Shown: positions 46,838 through 55,244 of the stretch, piece by piece | Layout of the letters: every line of letters starts with the position of its first letter | Numbering within the stretch: the stretch's first letter is position 1 | Origin: Actinomycetospora soli | Lineage (GTDB): Bacteria; Actinomycetota; Actinomycetes; Mycobacteriales; Pseudonocardiaceae | NCBI RefSeq assembly: GCF_021026295.1 | Contig: NZ_JAJNDA010000011.1 | Coordinates: forward strand, 1-64,000 | Direction of reading: 5' to 3' | DNA length: 64,000 bases | Made by a program: the position numbers and the translations under genes | Notes under the pieces: model-generated | What the model was told of the DNA's origin: nothing | Databases searched by the model: none | The model's input: only the letters and a program-made list of their open reading frames with translations

Positions 46838-47836
46838 TCAGGTCCGGGTCGCGCGGACGGCCGCGGGGACGGAGCGCGCCAGGAACGCCTCCCCGGCCTG
46901 CACCCCGTCGGCGATCAGCCCCTGCAGGAAGGCGGGCGACCGGTCGGCGGCCGAGGCGGAGTCGAGGCGCCGGTCGAGCTGGATGCGCTCGATGCCGACC
47001 TCGCGGTACCCGGCCCCGTCGAGGTACCCCGCGCGGACGAACTCGTTGATCTTCTGGATGGCGTCGATCTCCTGCTCCAGCGACAGGTTCGCCGTCAGCT
47101 CCGCGCGGCGGTCGGCGATCGCGCCGGGCGTGCGGGGTTCCGCGTCGATGCGCTGCGGGAAGAGCTGGACGATCCAGAGCGCGTCCGGGGCGAGGGCGGG
47201 GAGGTCGCGCACGGGCGGGTTCTCGGAGAAGACGCCGTCCCAGTACACCCCGTCGCCGGTGTCGACCGCCCGGAACAGGGTGGGGATCGCGGCGCTGGCC
47301 AGCACGGTGTCGACCGTGATCTCCCCGCGGCGCGAGTCGAACCGCCGGAACGCGCCGCTGCGCACCTCGACCGCGCCGATCTGCAGCACCGGACCCTCGT
47401 CGCGGGGCAGGGCGGCGAGCAGCCCGAAGTCCACCCACCGCTCGAGCAGGTCCTGCAGCTGGGTCCGGGCGATCTCCGGGAACCGGTACGGGTCGAAGGC
47501 CGGGAGCGGCAGGAGACCCAGGTCGCGGAGCCGGAGCAGGCCGACGCCGACCACGTTCGTCACCGCGTCGAGCGGTGTCCGGGCCTCGTTGTCCCGCCAG
47601 AACCCCTCGAGCAGTTCCACCGCGCGGCGGCGGCCGCCGGTGCGCCAGCCGTACCAGGCCAGCAGCGCACAGATCGCGCCCCCGGAGGTCCCGGTGAAGG
47701 CGACGGGCTCGACCTCGGGGGCACGCAGCAGCGGACGCAGCACGCCGGCGGTGAACGCCGTCTGGCTGCCGCCGCCCTGGCAGGCGATCGCGACACGGGG
47801 CACGTCGCGATGATGCCCCGGGTGGGCGGGGCTCAT
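46838..47836 (-). CDS. patatin-like phospholipase, copy 2
   Basis: A 332-residue patatin, convergent with the DUF6912 gene by 2 bases. The oxyanion loop is IACQGGGSQTAFTAGVL, the nucleophile S51 is in FTGTSGGAICALLAWYG, and the Asp is in YWDGVFSENPPVRDLP. It differs from copy 1 in having the usual Gly-Gly-Gly loop and a longer C-terminal alpha domain (LEQEIDAIQKINEFVRAG). Start ATG 47836. The two patatins share little beyond motifs, so they are not a recent duplication. Confidence 0.88.
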   Translation of the reverse strand: MSPAHPGHHRDVPRVAIACQGGGSQTAFTAGVLRPLLRAPEVEPVAFTGTSGGAICALLAWYGWRTGGRRRAVELLEGFWRDNEARTPLDAVTNVVGVGLLRLRDLGLLPLPAFDPYRFPEIARTQLQDLLERWVDFGLLAALPRDEGPVLQIGAVEVRSGAFRRFDSRRGEITVDTVLASAAIPTLFRAVDTGDGVYWDGVFSENPPVRDLPALAPDALWIVQLFPQRIDAEPRTPGAIADRRAELTANLSLEQEIDAIQKINEFVRAGYLDGAGYREVGIERIQLDRRLDSASAADRSPAFLQGLIADGVQAGEAFLARSVPAAVRATRT

Positions 47837-47843
47837 ACCCGGA

Positions 47844-49076
47844 TCAGACCCCGTCCGGCCGCTGCGGCATCCCCTTCCGCCAGGCGGTGTAGCTCTGCAG
47901 GCGGCCCCCGCGCGGGCGGAACAGCCACGGCCACGGGTGCACGACGGCGGGCTCGACCGCGTCCGCGCGACGACGGAAGCCCGGTACCGGGGCGAACGTG
48001 ATTGCGACCTGCCGTCCGGAGAGTTCCTCGCGTACCCGTCCCCGGTACAGCTCGACCGGACGCCGCGTGGCCAGGTCGGCCAGCGTCTCCGTCAGGAAGA
48101 CCAGCCGCTTGCCCGAGAGCCGCAGCCGGGCGAGCAGCGGCTCGTCGAAGACGAACACCGCCGGGGCGTCCGGGTGGGCGGCCAGGGCCGGGTCGTCGTC
48201 GCCCAGCGACTCCGCGGTCAGCCACACCGCCTCGACGTCCGTCTCAGGAGGCGCCGACGACGGGCCACCGGTCGACTCCGGGTCCGGGTCGGAGCGCAGA
48301 CCCGACGGCGGCTCGATCCGCGTGGTCCGCTGCTCCGGAGGCCAGTCCTGGACGGGGCAGTCGGCGTTCAGCACGCACTCGGCGCAGAGCTTCGGGGCGC
48401 GCTTCTCCACCTGGTTCCGGGAGAACCCGTACGCCTTGCCCGTCCCGGTGCCGACCGTCCACTGCCAGCCGAGGCGGTTGGCCGCCCGGGACCCGTCGAG
48501 CAGGTGGGTGAAGAACGCGTCCTCGCCGTCGCGCCATTGCGCCCCGGCCCGCACCGTCCACTGGCTGGAGAGCCACATCCGGCACTGGTTGACCAGCCAG
48601 CCGTCGTCGTGCAGCTCGGTGAGGTTGACGTCCATGCAGTTCATGTCCCGCGGCCACGGGTCGTCCCACGTCTCCGGCGGGCGGGGCGGGTGGGCGCGCA
48701 GGTCGTCGCCGAGCGCGGGGCCGATCCGGGCGTAGACGTGCCGGGCGTACTCCTGCCAGGCGAGCTCGTCACGGTACTTCGTGCGGTCGCGCTGCGGGGC
48801 GTCCGCGACGTGCTCCCACAGCGCCGGCAGCGACAGCAGCCCGTACCGGATGTAGGGCGACATGCGGGAGGCGCCGCGGCGCTCGGGCGGCCAGACGTCG
48901 TTGCGCCGCCGCGCGTAGTTCGTGACGTCGAGCGAGCCGAGCGCGATGTCGGCGGCCGTCTGCCCACCCCGGAACGCGCCGGAGGCGGCCGGGGTGTCGC
49001 AGGTCAGGTCGCCCAGGTGCTCGCCGACGAAGGCGACGGCGGCATCGGGTCCGGGGTCCGGGACGGGCAGCTGCAC
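47844..49076 (-). CDS. photolyase/cryptochrome-like FAD protein with domains in reversed order
   Basis: A 410-residue protein. Residues 30-245 match the helical FAD-binding domain of photolyases: SPYIRYGLLSLPALWEHV, ELAWQEYARHVY, GWLVNQCRMWLSSQWTVRAG, and NRLGWQWTVGTGTGKAY. Residues 280-395 look like the alpha/beta antenna domain that normally comes first: VWLTAESLGDDDPALAAHPD, AVFVFDEPLLARLRLSGKRL. So the order is FAD domain then alpha/beta domain. Cysteines C165, C231, C234 and C240 suggest an iron-sulfur or zinc site, reminiscent of FeS photolyases but with other spacing. Likely blue-light DNA repair or sensing; the photolyase residues for DNA are not all verified. Confidence 0.75.
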   Translation of the reverse strand: MQLPVPDPGPDAAVAFVGEHLGDLTCDTPAASGAFRGGQTAADIALGSLDVTNYARRRNDVWPPERRGASRMSPYIRYGLLSLPALWEHVADAPQRDRTKYRDELAWQEYARHVYARIGPALGDDLRAHPPRPPETWDDPWPRDMNCMDVNLTELHDDGWLVNQCRMWLSSQWTVRAGAQWRDGEDAFFTHLLDGSRAANRLGWQWTVGTGTGKAYGFSRNQVEKRAPKLCAECVLNADCPVQDWPPEQRTTRIEPPSGLRSDPDPESTGGPSSAPPETDVEAVWLTAESLGDDDPALAAHPDAPAVFVFDEPLLARLRLSGKRLVFLTETLADLATRRPVELYRGRVREELSGRQVAITFAPVPGFRRRADAVEPAVVHPWPWLFRPRGGRLQSYTAWRKGMPQRPDGV

Positions 49077-49092
49077 ACGCCTGCGTACCCGC

Positions 49093-50043
49093 TCAGCCGG
49101 TGATCTCCCATCCGGCCTTCTCCAGCAGCGCCAGCGAGACGTCCCAGAGCTGCCGGGCGGCGTCGGGGTCGAGCGCGTAGGCCCGCACGCCGTGGATGCC
49201 GTGCTGGATCTCGTCCACCACCTCGGCCTCGTGGCAGTCCTCGAAGTAGCGCCCGCCGACGCCCTCGAGCTGCGGCGACGTCGCGAGCAGGACCGACGTC
49301 GCCGCCCCCTGCTCCGGGGTCTTCATGATGTCGGCCGCCGCGACGGAGAGCTCCTCGATCACCGTCGGGTCCCAGTGCTTCTGCAGGCCCGTCCAGATGC
49401 CGCCCGGCATGAGCGCGTTGGCGGTGATCCCGTCGGCGGCCCAGCGGCGGGTCAGCTCGACCGCGAACAGCACGTTCGCGGTCTTGGATTGCCCGTAGGC
49501 CAGACCCGGGTCGTAGGCGCGGCGGTCGAAGAACAGGTCGTCGAACACCACCGGCGAGCTGCCGTGCCCGCTGGAGGACACCACGACGACCCGCGCGTTC
49601 CCGGCCGCGGCGAGCGCGTCGTGCAGGCCGAGGGTGAGCGCCATGTGCCCGAGGTGGTTCGTCGCGAACTGCAGCTCCCAGCCGTACGCGGTGTAGGTCT
49701 CCGGGGTGTCCATCACCCCCGCGTTGTTCACCAGCACGTGCAGCGGCCCGGTCCACGCGTCGACGAAGGCGCGGACCGAGTCGAGGTCGGTGAGGTCGAG
49801 CAGGGCGGCGTGCACCTGCTCGTTGCCCGTCGACGCGCGGATGTCGGCCACCGCCCGCTCCGCGGCCTCGCTCGACCGCGCGGCCACCGTCACCGCCGCT
49901 CCCGCCGCCGCGAGCGCACGGGCGGTCTCGACGCCGATGCCGGAGGCGGCGCCGGTGACGACCGCCGTGCGCCCGGTCAGGTCGACGCCCTCGACCACCT
50001 CCAGGGCGGTACTGCGGGCGTCGAACGCCGTCGTGATGCCCAT
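49093..50043 (-). CDS. SDR-family NAD(P)-dependent oxidoreductase
   Basis: A 316-residue classical/WW-type short-chain dehydrogenase: VVTGAASGIGVETARAL nucleotide loop, LVNNAGVMDTPETYT, catalytic Ser in VVVSSSGHGSS, and the Tyr-x3-Lys of YGQSKTANVLFAVELTRR. Substrate unknown. ATG 50043 has GAGGAGG upstream. A 16-base imperfect palindrome AACCATCCAGTTGGTT (50066-50081) overlaps its promoter and resembles a TetR operator. It is divergent from the phenolic acid decarboxylase gene, with which it could share an aromatic pathway. Confidence 0.88.
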   Translation of the reverse strand: MGITTAFDARSTALEVVEGVDLTGRTAVVTGAASGIGVETARALAAAGAAVTVAARSSEAAERAVADIRASTGNEQVHAALLDLTDLDSVRAFVDAWTGPLHVLVNNAGVMDTPETYTAYGWELQFATNHLGHMALTLGLHDALAAAGNARVVVVSSSGHGSSPVVFDDLFFDRRAYDPGLAYGQSKTANVLFAVELTRRWAADGITANALMPGGIWTGLQKHWDPTVIEELSVAAADIMKTPEQGAATSVLLATSPQLEGVGGRYFEDCHEAEVVDEIQHGIHGVRAYALDPDAARQLWDVSLALLEKAGWEITG

Positions 50044-50065
50044 CCGGGGCCTCCTCGTCGTTAGT

Positions 50066-50081
50066 AACCATCCAGTTGGTT
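50066..50081. promoter_or_regulatory. possible TetR-type operator upstream of SDR gene
   Basis: AACCATCCAGTTGGTT has arms AACCA and TGGTT around six bases. It differs at two positions from ACCAACCGGTTGGT, the symmetric version of the operator at 58113-58126. On the minus strand it overlaps the likely -35 to -10 region (TACTAA). Confidence 0.45.
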
Positions 50082-50137
50082 TCGAACCTACCACGCGTGT
50101 CACCGCTCGACCGCGGGGCAGCGGGTACCCGACGCCC

Positions 50138-50611
50138 GTGACGGACACGATCGTGGGCAAGCGGCTGATCTACACCTACGCCAACGGCTGGGAGTACGAG
50201 CTGTACGTCAAGAACGACACGACGGTCGACTACCGGATCCACTCCGGCCTCGTCGGCGGCCGGTGGGTGCGTGACCAGCGGGCGTACGTCGCCCGGCTGC
50301 GGGAGAACGTCCACACGGTGCACTGGACCGAGCCGACCGGCACCAGCGTCTCGATCGTCGCGGACCTGGAGCACCGCGTCACGCACGGCACGATCTTCTT
50401 CCCGCGCTGGGTGGTCGACGACCCGCAGGCCACGGTCTGCTTCCAGAACGACCACCTCGACGAGATGGCCCGCCGCCGCGAGGCCGGCCCCACCTACCCG
50501 ATCGAGGTGATCGACGAGCCGAGCGAGATCACGCTGCTCTCCGACCCCGGTCCCGACGACGAGTCGGTCGTCTCCGAGCCCCCGGCCGGCGGCGAGTGGC
50601 CGCGCTCGTGA
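50138..50611 (+). CDS. padC: phenolic acid decarboxylase
   Basis: Cofactor-independent decarboxylase turning p-coumaric, ferulic or caffeic acid into vinylphenols and CO2. The 157-residue protein has the whole signature: VGKRLIYTYANGWEYELYVKN with the paired catalytic tyrosines (Y12, Y14), TVDYRIHSGLVGGRWV (Arg), and VHWTEPTGTSVSI with the Glu. Barrel-like beta fold, lipocalin-like. A Ser/Pro/Glu-rich tail is added after residue 130. The GTG start at 50138 follows TACCCG by six bases. The stop overlaps the DUF3237 start (GTGA), so these two work in one unit. PadR-type regulators usually control padC but none is visible. Confidence 0.93.
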   Translation: MTDTIVGKRLIYTYANGWEYELYVKNDTTVDYRIHSGLVGGRWVRDQRAYVARLRENVHTVHWTEPTGTSVSIVADLEHRVTHGTIFFPRWVVDDPQATVCFQNDHLDEMARRREAGPTYPIEVIDEPSEITLLSDPGPDDESVVSEPPAGGEWPRS

Positions 50612-51072
50612 CCCTGCCGACGCCCGGCCTGGAGTACCTCGCCCACGTCGAGGTCGAGCTCGAGGCCCCGATCGACCTGGGCGTCACCGACGCCGGCCAC
50701 CGCCGCATCGTGCCGATCGTCGGCGGTCGGGTCACGGGGGAGCGGTTCACCGGGATCGTCGTGCCCGGTGGCGCGGACTGGCAGGTGATCCAGGCCGACG
50801 GCGCCACCACGATCGACACCCGCTACCTGCTGCGCTCGCACGACGGGGCCGACGTGTACATCCGGACCGCGGGGGTGCGCGCCGGTCCGCCGGAGGTCCT
50901 GGCCGCGCTCGCACGGGGCGAGGAGCCGGACCCGTCGTCGTACTACTTCCGCGTGCACGCGACGTTCGAGACCTCGGCGCCGGCCTACGCCTGGATGACG
51001 CGTCTGCTCACGGTGGCCGTGGCGCAGCGGCGGGCGTCGCAGGTGGTCTACGACCTCTACGCGGTGACCTGA
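50608..51072 (+). CDS. DUF3237 family protein
   Basis: A 154-residue DUF3237 protein. The family pattern IVPIVGGRVTGERFTGIVVPGGADWQ is clear at about 30-56, then ATTIDTRYLLRSHDGADVYI and an aromatic C-terminal sheet. The fold is a small beta barrel and the biochemical role is unproven. GTG 50608 overlaps the padC stop; an upstream GTG at 50596 is less likely. Coupling to phenolic acid decarboxylase points to phenolic or vinylphenol metabolism; this is inference. Confidence 0.88.
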   Translation: MTLPTPGLEYLAHVEVELEAPIDLGVTDAGHRRIVPIVGGRVTGERFTGIVVPGGADWQVIQADGATTIDTRYLLRSHDGADVYIRTAGVRAGPPEVLAALARGEEPDPSSYYFRVHATFETSAPAYAWMTRLLTVAVAQRRASQVVYDLYAVT

Positions 51073-51109
51073 GCCGTACCCTCACCCGATCGGCGGCGTT
51101 GTCGCTGTC

Positions 51110-52021
51110 GTGACGAGCCGCCTGCGCGCGATCCTGCTGACCGCCGTGACGGCCCTCGTGGCCGGCCTCGTCCTCGCCGCCCCGGCTCAGGCCGCACCCG
51201 GGAGCGACCTGCTCGCGCCCTCGCCGCCCGGGTCGAACGACTTCTCCTGCCGGCCGTCGGCGCAGCACCCGAACCCCGTGGTTCTGGTCCACGGTCTGCT
51301 CGCCACCCAGTTCGACAACTGGCAGTACGTGTCCCCGCAGCTGAAGGCCCGGGGCTACTGCGTGTTCTCGCTGACCTACGGGCAGAACGCGTTGCTCCCG
51401 CCGCCCGTCGGCCTCGTCGGGGGCCTCGCGCCGATGGAGCGCAGCGCGCAGGAGCTCGCGACGTTCGTGCAGCGCGTGCGCTCGGTGACCGGCGCGGCGA
51501 AGGTCGACATCGTCGGGCACTCCGAGGGCTCGCTGATGCCCGACTACTACGTCAAGTTCCTCGGCGGGTCGCGGTCCGTCGACCGGTACGTCGGGCTGAC
51601 GCCGCTGTGGAAGGGCACGAACACGCTCGCCCTGGACTTCCTGAACCGCACGGGCGAGGAACTGGGCCTGGACCCGGTGCTCGTCGCGTCGCTCGACCAG
51701 ACGTGCGCGTCGTGCCGGCAGTTCCTCGCCGGGTCGGACTTCATCCGGCGCATGAACTCCGACGGCGGGCCGAAGGTCGACGGCGTGACCTACACGATGA
51801 TCCTCACCCGCTACGACGAGCTCGTCGTGCCCTACACCTCGGGTCTGCTCGAGGGCGCGACGAACATCGTGCTGCAGGAGGGCTGCCCGACCGACCTCGC
51901 CGAGCACGCCGCCGTCGCCTACGACCCGGTGACGATGCAGCACATCGCGAACGCCCTCGACCCCGCGCACGCGCGGCCGGTGCAGTGCCTGCCGGTGCCG
52001 CCGCGGGGCCTGCGCGGCTAG
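51110..52021 (+). CDS. secreted lipase/esterase (class 2)
   Basis: A 303-residue extracellular lipase of the LipA/EstA type. The signal peptide (LLTAVTALVAGLVLAAPAQAA, cleavage near residue 29) precedes VVLVHGLLATQFDNW, the nucleophile elbow VGHSEGSL (GxSxG), the Asp region TRYDELVVPYTSG and the His region AEHAAVAYDPV. Two cysteine pairs (CASC; CRPS and the C-terminal Cys) could form disulfides. GTG 51110 is the start. Its stop shares CTAG (52018-52021) with the stop of rsgA. Confidence 0.92.
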   Translation: MTSRLRAILLTAVTALVAGLVLAAPAQAAPGSDLLAPSPPGSNDFSCRPSAQHPNPVVLVHGLLATQFDNWQYVSPQLKARGYCVFSLTYGQNALLPPPVGLVGGLAPMERSAQELATFVQRVRSVTGAAKVDIVGHSEGSLMPDYYVKFLGGSRSVDRYVGLTPLWKGTNTLALDFLNRTGEELGLDPVLVASLDQTCASCRQFLAGSDFIRRMNSDGGPKVDGVTYTMILTRYDELVVPYTSGLLEGATNIVLQEGCPTDLAEHAAVAYDPVTMQHIANALDPAHARPVQCLPVPPRGLRG

Positions 52022-53031
52022 CTCTCCCAGGCGGGGGTGCGCAGTGCCGTGAGCACGCGGCGCAGCGCGTCCAGTCGGCCGGAAGAGAGGGCGCCGGACG
52101 CGACCAGCGGGTCCAGCGCGCACTCCGGGTCGGCCGGCGGGCCGAGGTGCGAGCAGCCGCGCGGGCAGTCCTCGACGGCCGTGGCGAGGTCGCCGAAGGC
52201 CGCCACGACGTCGTCGGGGGAGATGTGCGCGAGCCCGAACGACCGCACGCCCGGGGTGTCCACGACCCAGCCGCCGTCGGGGAGGCCGAGGGCCACCGCG
52301 GACGTCGACGTGTGCCGGCCCTTCCCGACCCCGCTGACCACGCCCACCGCCCGCTCGGCGTCCGGCACCAGCGCGTTGACCAGCGTCGACTTCCCGACCC
52401 CGGAGTGCCCGATCAGCGCCGACACCTCGTCGTGCAGCAGCTCGCGCAGCTCGTCGGGATCCCGGTCGGAGCGGGTGACGACGACGGGCAGGTCCAGTTC
52501 CGCGTACTCCGCGGCGAAGGGCCCCGGGTCGGCGAGGTCGGCCTTGGTCAGGCAGAGCACGGGGGCGAGGCCGCCCGCGTAGGCGGCGACGAGGCAGCGG
52601 TCGACGAAGCCGGTGCGGGGCACGGGGTCGGCGAGGGCCGTGACGATGACGAGCCGGTCGGCGTTCGCGACGACCACCCGCTCGTAGGGGTCGGTGTCGT
52701 CCGCGGTGCGGCGCAGCACGCTCGTCCGCTCGGCGACCCGCACGATGCGGGCGAGCGTGTCCTCGGCGCCGGACGTGTCGCCGACGAGGTCGACGTGGTC
52801 GCCCACCACCACCGGCGTGCGGCCCAGCTCGCGGGCCCGCATCGCGACGACGCGCGCGGTCGGCTCGTCGTCGGGCGCGCAGGTCCACCGCCCGCGGTCG
52901 ACCCCGACGACCATCGCGGCCCGCGCGTCCGCGTGCTCCGGGCGGCGCTTGGACCGGGGGCGGCTGCCCTTGCCGGGCCGGACCCGGACGTCGCTCTCGT
53001 CGTACCGCCCGGCGGCGCTGCGGGGGCTCAC
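52018..53031 (-). CDS. rsgA: ribosome small subunit GTPase RsgA
   Basis: Circularly permuted GTPase that tests 30S maturation and hydrolyses GTP on the small subunit. 337 residues: OB-fold N-terminus (VRVRPGKGSRPRS), G4 LTKADL, G1 IGHSGVGKSTLVNAL, G3 VDTPGVRSFG, and C-terminal zinc ligands EDCPRGCSHLGPPADPECAL (Cys, Cys, His, Cys). I start at GTG 53031, which has GGGGGGCGAG upstream; the longer frame to 53052 begins inside dispersed repeat B. It follows aroA on the same strand, separated only by the repeat. Confidence 0.93.
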   Translation of the reverse strand: MSPRSAAGRYDESDVRVRPGKGSRPRSKRRPEHADARAAMVVGVDRGRWTCAPDDEPTARVVAMRARELGRTPVVVGDHVDLVGDTSGAEDTLARIVRVAERTSVLRRTADDTDPYERVVVANADRLVIVTALADPVPRTGFVDRCLVAAYAGGLAPVLCLTKADLADPGPFAAEYAELDLPVVVTRSDRDPDELRELLHDEVSALIGHSGVGKSTLVNALVPDAERAVGVVSGVGKGRHTSTSAVALGLPDGGWVVDTPGVRSFGLAHISPDDVVAAFGDLATAVEDCPRGCSHLGPPADPECALDPLVASGALSSGRLDALRRVLTALRTPAWES

Positions 53032-53043
53032 CTCGCCCCCCGG

Positions 53044-53095
53044 TGGCAGCAAAGCGTCGTTGCTGTCATCCAGTGCCAGGAGAGCCGCATCGTCA
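53044..53095. repeat. dispersed repeat, copy B
   Basis: A 52-base element between aroA and rsgA, beginning TGGCAGCAAAGCGTCGTTGC and ending in the aroA stop codon. It agrees with copy C (58646-58697, inverted) at 46 of 52 positions, and its first 25 bases with the arms of copy A. Two TGNCAGNA modules are in direct orientation, unlike copy A. Confidence 0.85.
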
Positions 53096-54457
53096 CGCCG
53101 GGATCCCCGCCCCGCGCACCAGGGCCGACCAGTCGTCGGCGAAGTCCGGGAGGGTCTTCGTCGTCGCGGCCACGTCGTCGATCTCCAGACCGGGCACCAC
53201 CAGGCCGAGCAGCGCGCCCGCCGTCGCCATCCGGTGGTCGGCGTACGCGCCCCACGGGCGGATCGGCCGGAGCGGTCCCGACGGCGGGTGCACCTCCAGA
53301 CCGTCGTCGGTCTCGTCGACCCGCGCGCCGATCGCCGTGGCCTCGGCGGCCAGCGCGGCGAGCCGGTCGGTCTCGTGCCCCCGGATGTGGGCGACCCCGC
53401 GCAGCCGCGAGGAGTGCCCGCCGAGCGACGCGACGATCGCCAGTGCGGTGACGGTCGGGGTCAGCTCGCCGATCTCGCCGAGGTCGACGTCGACGCCCGG
53501 CAGCCGGTCCGGCCCCTGCACGGTCAGCCCGTCCGGCCCCTCGGTGACCTCGGCCCCGAACGCCTCCAGCGCGCGGCGCACGGCGGTGATCGGCTGCAGG
53601 TCCGGCAGGTCGTGGCGCGACTGCGTGTGCCGCTCCGGGTTCGCCGCGGGCCGGCGCTCCGGCCACCCCGCGACCGTCACCCGCCCGCCGGTGATCATCG
53701 CCGCGGCGAGGTAGACCGCGGCGCCGGAGAGGTCGGGTTCCACGACGAACCGGGTGTCGGGCACCAAGGGTCCGGGCGAGACCGCCCAGCGGGACGGCTC
53801 GGTCGTCACGGTGGCGCCCGCGAGCCGCAGCATCGTGACGGTCATGTCGACGTGCGGCAGCGACGGGACCGTGGTCGACGAGGTGACGACGAGCCCGTCG
53901 TCGTACCGGGCGCCGGAGAGCAGCAGCCCGGAGACGAACTGGGAGGACGCCGACGCGTCGACGGTGACCGCGCCGCCGCGCACCCCGCCACGCCCGAGCA
54001 CCGTGAACGGCAGGCGGTCGGCGTCGGCGGGCTCCAGGCCGACGCCGAGCCCGCGCAGCCCCTCGAGTACGCCGCCCATCGGCCGGGTCCGCGCGTGCGG
54101 GTCGCCGTCGAACTCGACCGGCCCGTCCGCCAGCGCCGCGGCCGGCGGGAGGAACCGCATCACGGTCCCGGCGAGGCCGCAGTCGACCCGGGCACCGCGC
54201 AGGTGGCCGGGCGCGGTGATCGTGACGTCGAGCGTGCCGTCCCGACCCGGCGCGGTGGCGGTGCCGACCCCCATCGCCGCGAGCCCCTCGACCATGAGCG
54301 TGGTGTCGCGGGAGCGGGCGGCGCCGACGACGGTCCGGGTGCCGTCCGCGGCCAGGGCGGCGAGGAGCAGGGCGCGGTTGGTGATCGACTTCGACCCGGG
54401 GACGGCGACCGTGCCCTCCACCGGGCCGTCGGCGGTCGGGGCGCTCCACGCGGTCAT
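53093..54457 (-). CDS. aroA: 3-phosphoshikimate 1-carboxyvinyltransferase (EPSP synthase)
   Basis: Shikimate pathway enzyme joining PEP and shikimate-3-phosphate. The 454-residue sequence has VPGSKSITNRALLLAALA at the N-terminus, ASASSQFVSGLLLSGARYD mid-protein, KGHETDRLAALA-like RGHETDRLAALAAEATAIGA, and DHRMATAGALLGLV near the C-terminus. Class assignment (glyphosate response) is not attempted. ATG 54457 is chosen because a CAGGAT element lies seven bases upstream; another ATG at 54466 overlaps this element. It is divergent from the SRAP gene through a symmetric 13-base promoter. Confidence 0.95.
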   Translation of the reverse strand: MTAWSAPTADGPVEGTVAVPGSKSITNRALLLAALAADGTRTVVGAARSRDTTLMVEGLAAMGVGTATAPGRDGTLDVTITAPGHLRGARVDCGLAGTVMRFLPPAAALADGPVEFDGDPHARTRPMGGVLEGLRGLGVGLEPADADRLPFTVLGRGGVRGGAVTVDASASSQFVSGLLLSGARYDDGLVVTSSTTVPSLPHVDMTVTMLRLAGATVTTEPSRWAVSPGPLVPDTRFVVEPDLSGAAVYLAAAMITGGRVTVAGWPERRPAANPERHTQSRHDLPDLQPITAVRRALEAFGAEVTEGPDGLTVQGPDRLPGVDVDLGEIGELTPTVTALAIVASLGGHSSRLRGVAHIRGHETDRLAALAAEATAIGARVDETDDGLEVHPPSGPLRPIRPWGAYADHRMATAGALLGLVVPGLEIDDVAATTKTLPDFADDWSALVRGAGIPA

Positions 54458-54464
54458 GGCCCTC

Positions 54465-54477
54465 ATCCTGGCAGGAT
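54465..54477. promoter_or_regulatory. palindromic divergent promoter of aroA and SRAP genes
   Basis: ATCCTGGCAGGAT carries CAGGAT on both strands (54465-54470 reverse, 54472-54477 forward). The forward element is eight bases before the SRAP ATG at 54486; the reverse one is seven before the aroA ATG at 54457. Both fit leaderless -10 spacing, so a single symmetric site may fire in both directions. Confidence 0.6.
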
Positions 54478-54485
54478 CGGGAACC

Positions 54486-55244
54486 ATGTGCGGTCGCTAC
54501 GCCCTGGCCAAGGACCCGGCCGACCTGGCCGAGGAGTTCGACGCGCGCGACGAGACCGGCGGCGAGGCGATCGGCCCGGAGTACAACGTCGCCCCCACCC
54601 TGACGATCCCGGCCGTGGTCGACCGCCACCCGCGCGACGGGTCCGGCACGCCCGACCCGTCCACCGTGGAGCGCTCCCTGCGGGCGATGCGGTGGGGTCT
54701 GGTGCCGTCGTGGGCCAAGGACCTCTCGGTCGGCAACAAGATGATCAACGCGCGGGCCGAGTCGCTCACCGAGAAGCCCGCGTTCCGCCGGGCGGCCGCC
54801 TCCCGGCGCTGCCTGATCCCCGCCGACGGCTGGTTCGAGTGGCTGCGCGACGGGAAGCAGAAGACGCCGTACTTCATGAGCTACGACGACGGCCGCCCGC
54901 TCGCCCTGGCCGGGCTCTGGGAGACGTGGCGGCCCGCGAAGGGCGAGGCACCGCTGATCTCGACGACGGTCGTGACGACGGCCTCGGCCGGTCCGCTCAC
55001 CGAGATCCACCACCGGATGCCGCTCGTCCTGCCGCGTGACCGGTGGCAGGCGTGGCTGGACCCCGACTCCGAGGCGATCGACGAGCTGCTCGTCCCCTCC
55101 GACGAGGTCCTCGCCGCGATCGGGATGCGCCAGGTGTCGTCGAAGGTCAACAACGTGCGGAACCACGGCGCCGAGCTGATCGAGGAGGCGCACGAGGAGC
55201 CCGAGCAGCAGGGGCTGGATCTGGAAGCCGTCAACCCGTCGTGA
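54486..55244 (+). CDS. SOS response-associated peptidase (SRAP, YedK/HMCES-type)
   Basis: Protects abasic sites in single-stranded DNA by a DNA-protein crosslink through Cys2. The 252-residue protein starts MCGRYAL with the catalytic Cys exposed after Met removal, then PEYNVAPTLTIP (Asn), SRRCLIPADGWFEWL (Glu), LTEIHHRMPLVL (His), and QVSSKVNNVRN near the end. All catalytic residues are present. The stop overlaps the next start (GTGA). Mycobacterial counterpart Rv3226c sits next to aroA in the same way. Confidence 0.93.
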   Translation: MCGRYALAKDPADLAEEFDARDETGGEAIGPEYNVAPTLTIPAVVDRHPRDGSGTPDPSTVERSLRAMRWGLVPSWAKDLSVGNKMINARAESLTEKPAFRRAAASRRCLIPADGWFEWLRDGKQKTPYFMSYDDGRPLALAGLWETWRPAKGEAPLISTTVVTTASAGPLTEIHHRMPLVLPRDRWQAWLDPDSEAIDELLVPSDEVLAAIGMRQVSSKVNNVRNHGAELIEEAHEEPEQQGLDLEAVNPS

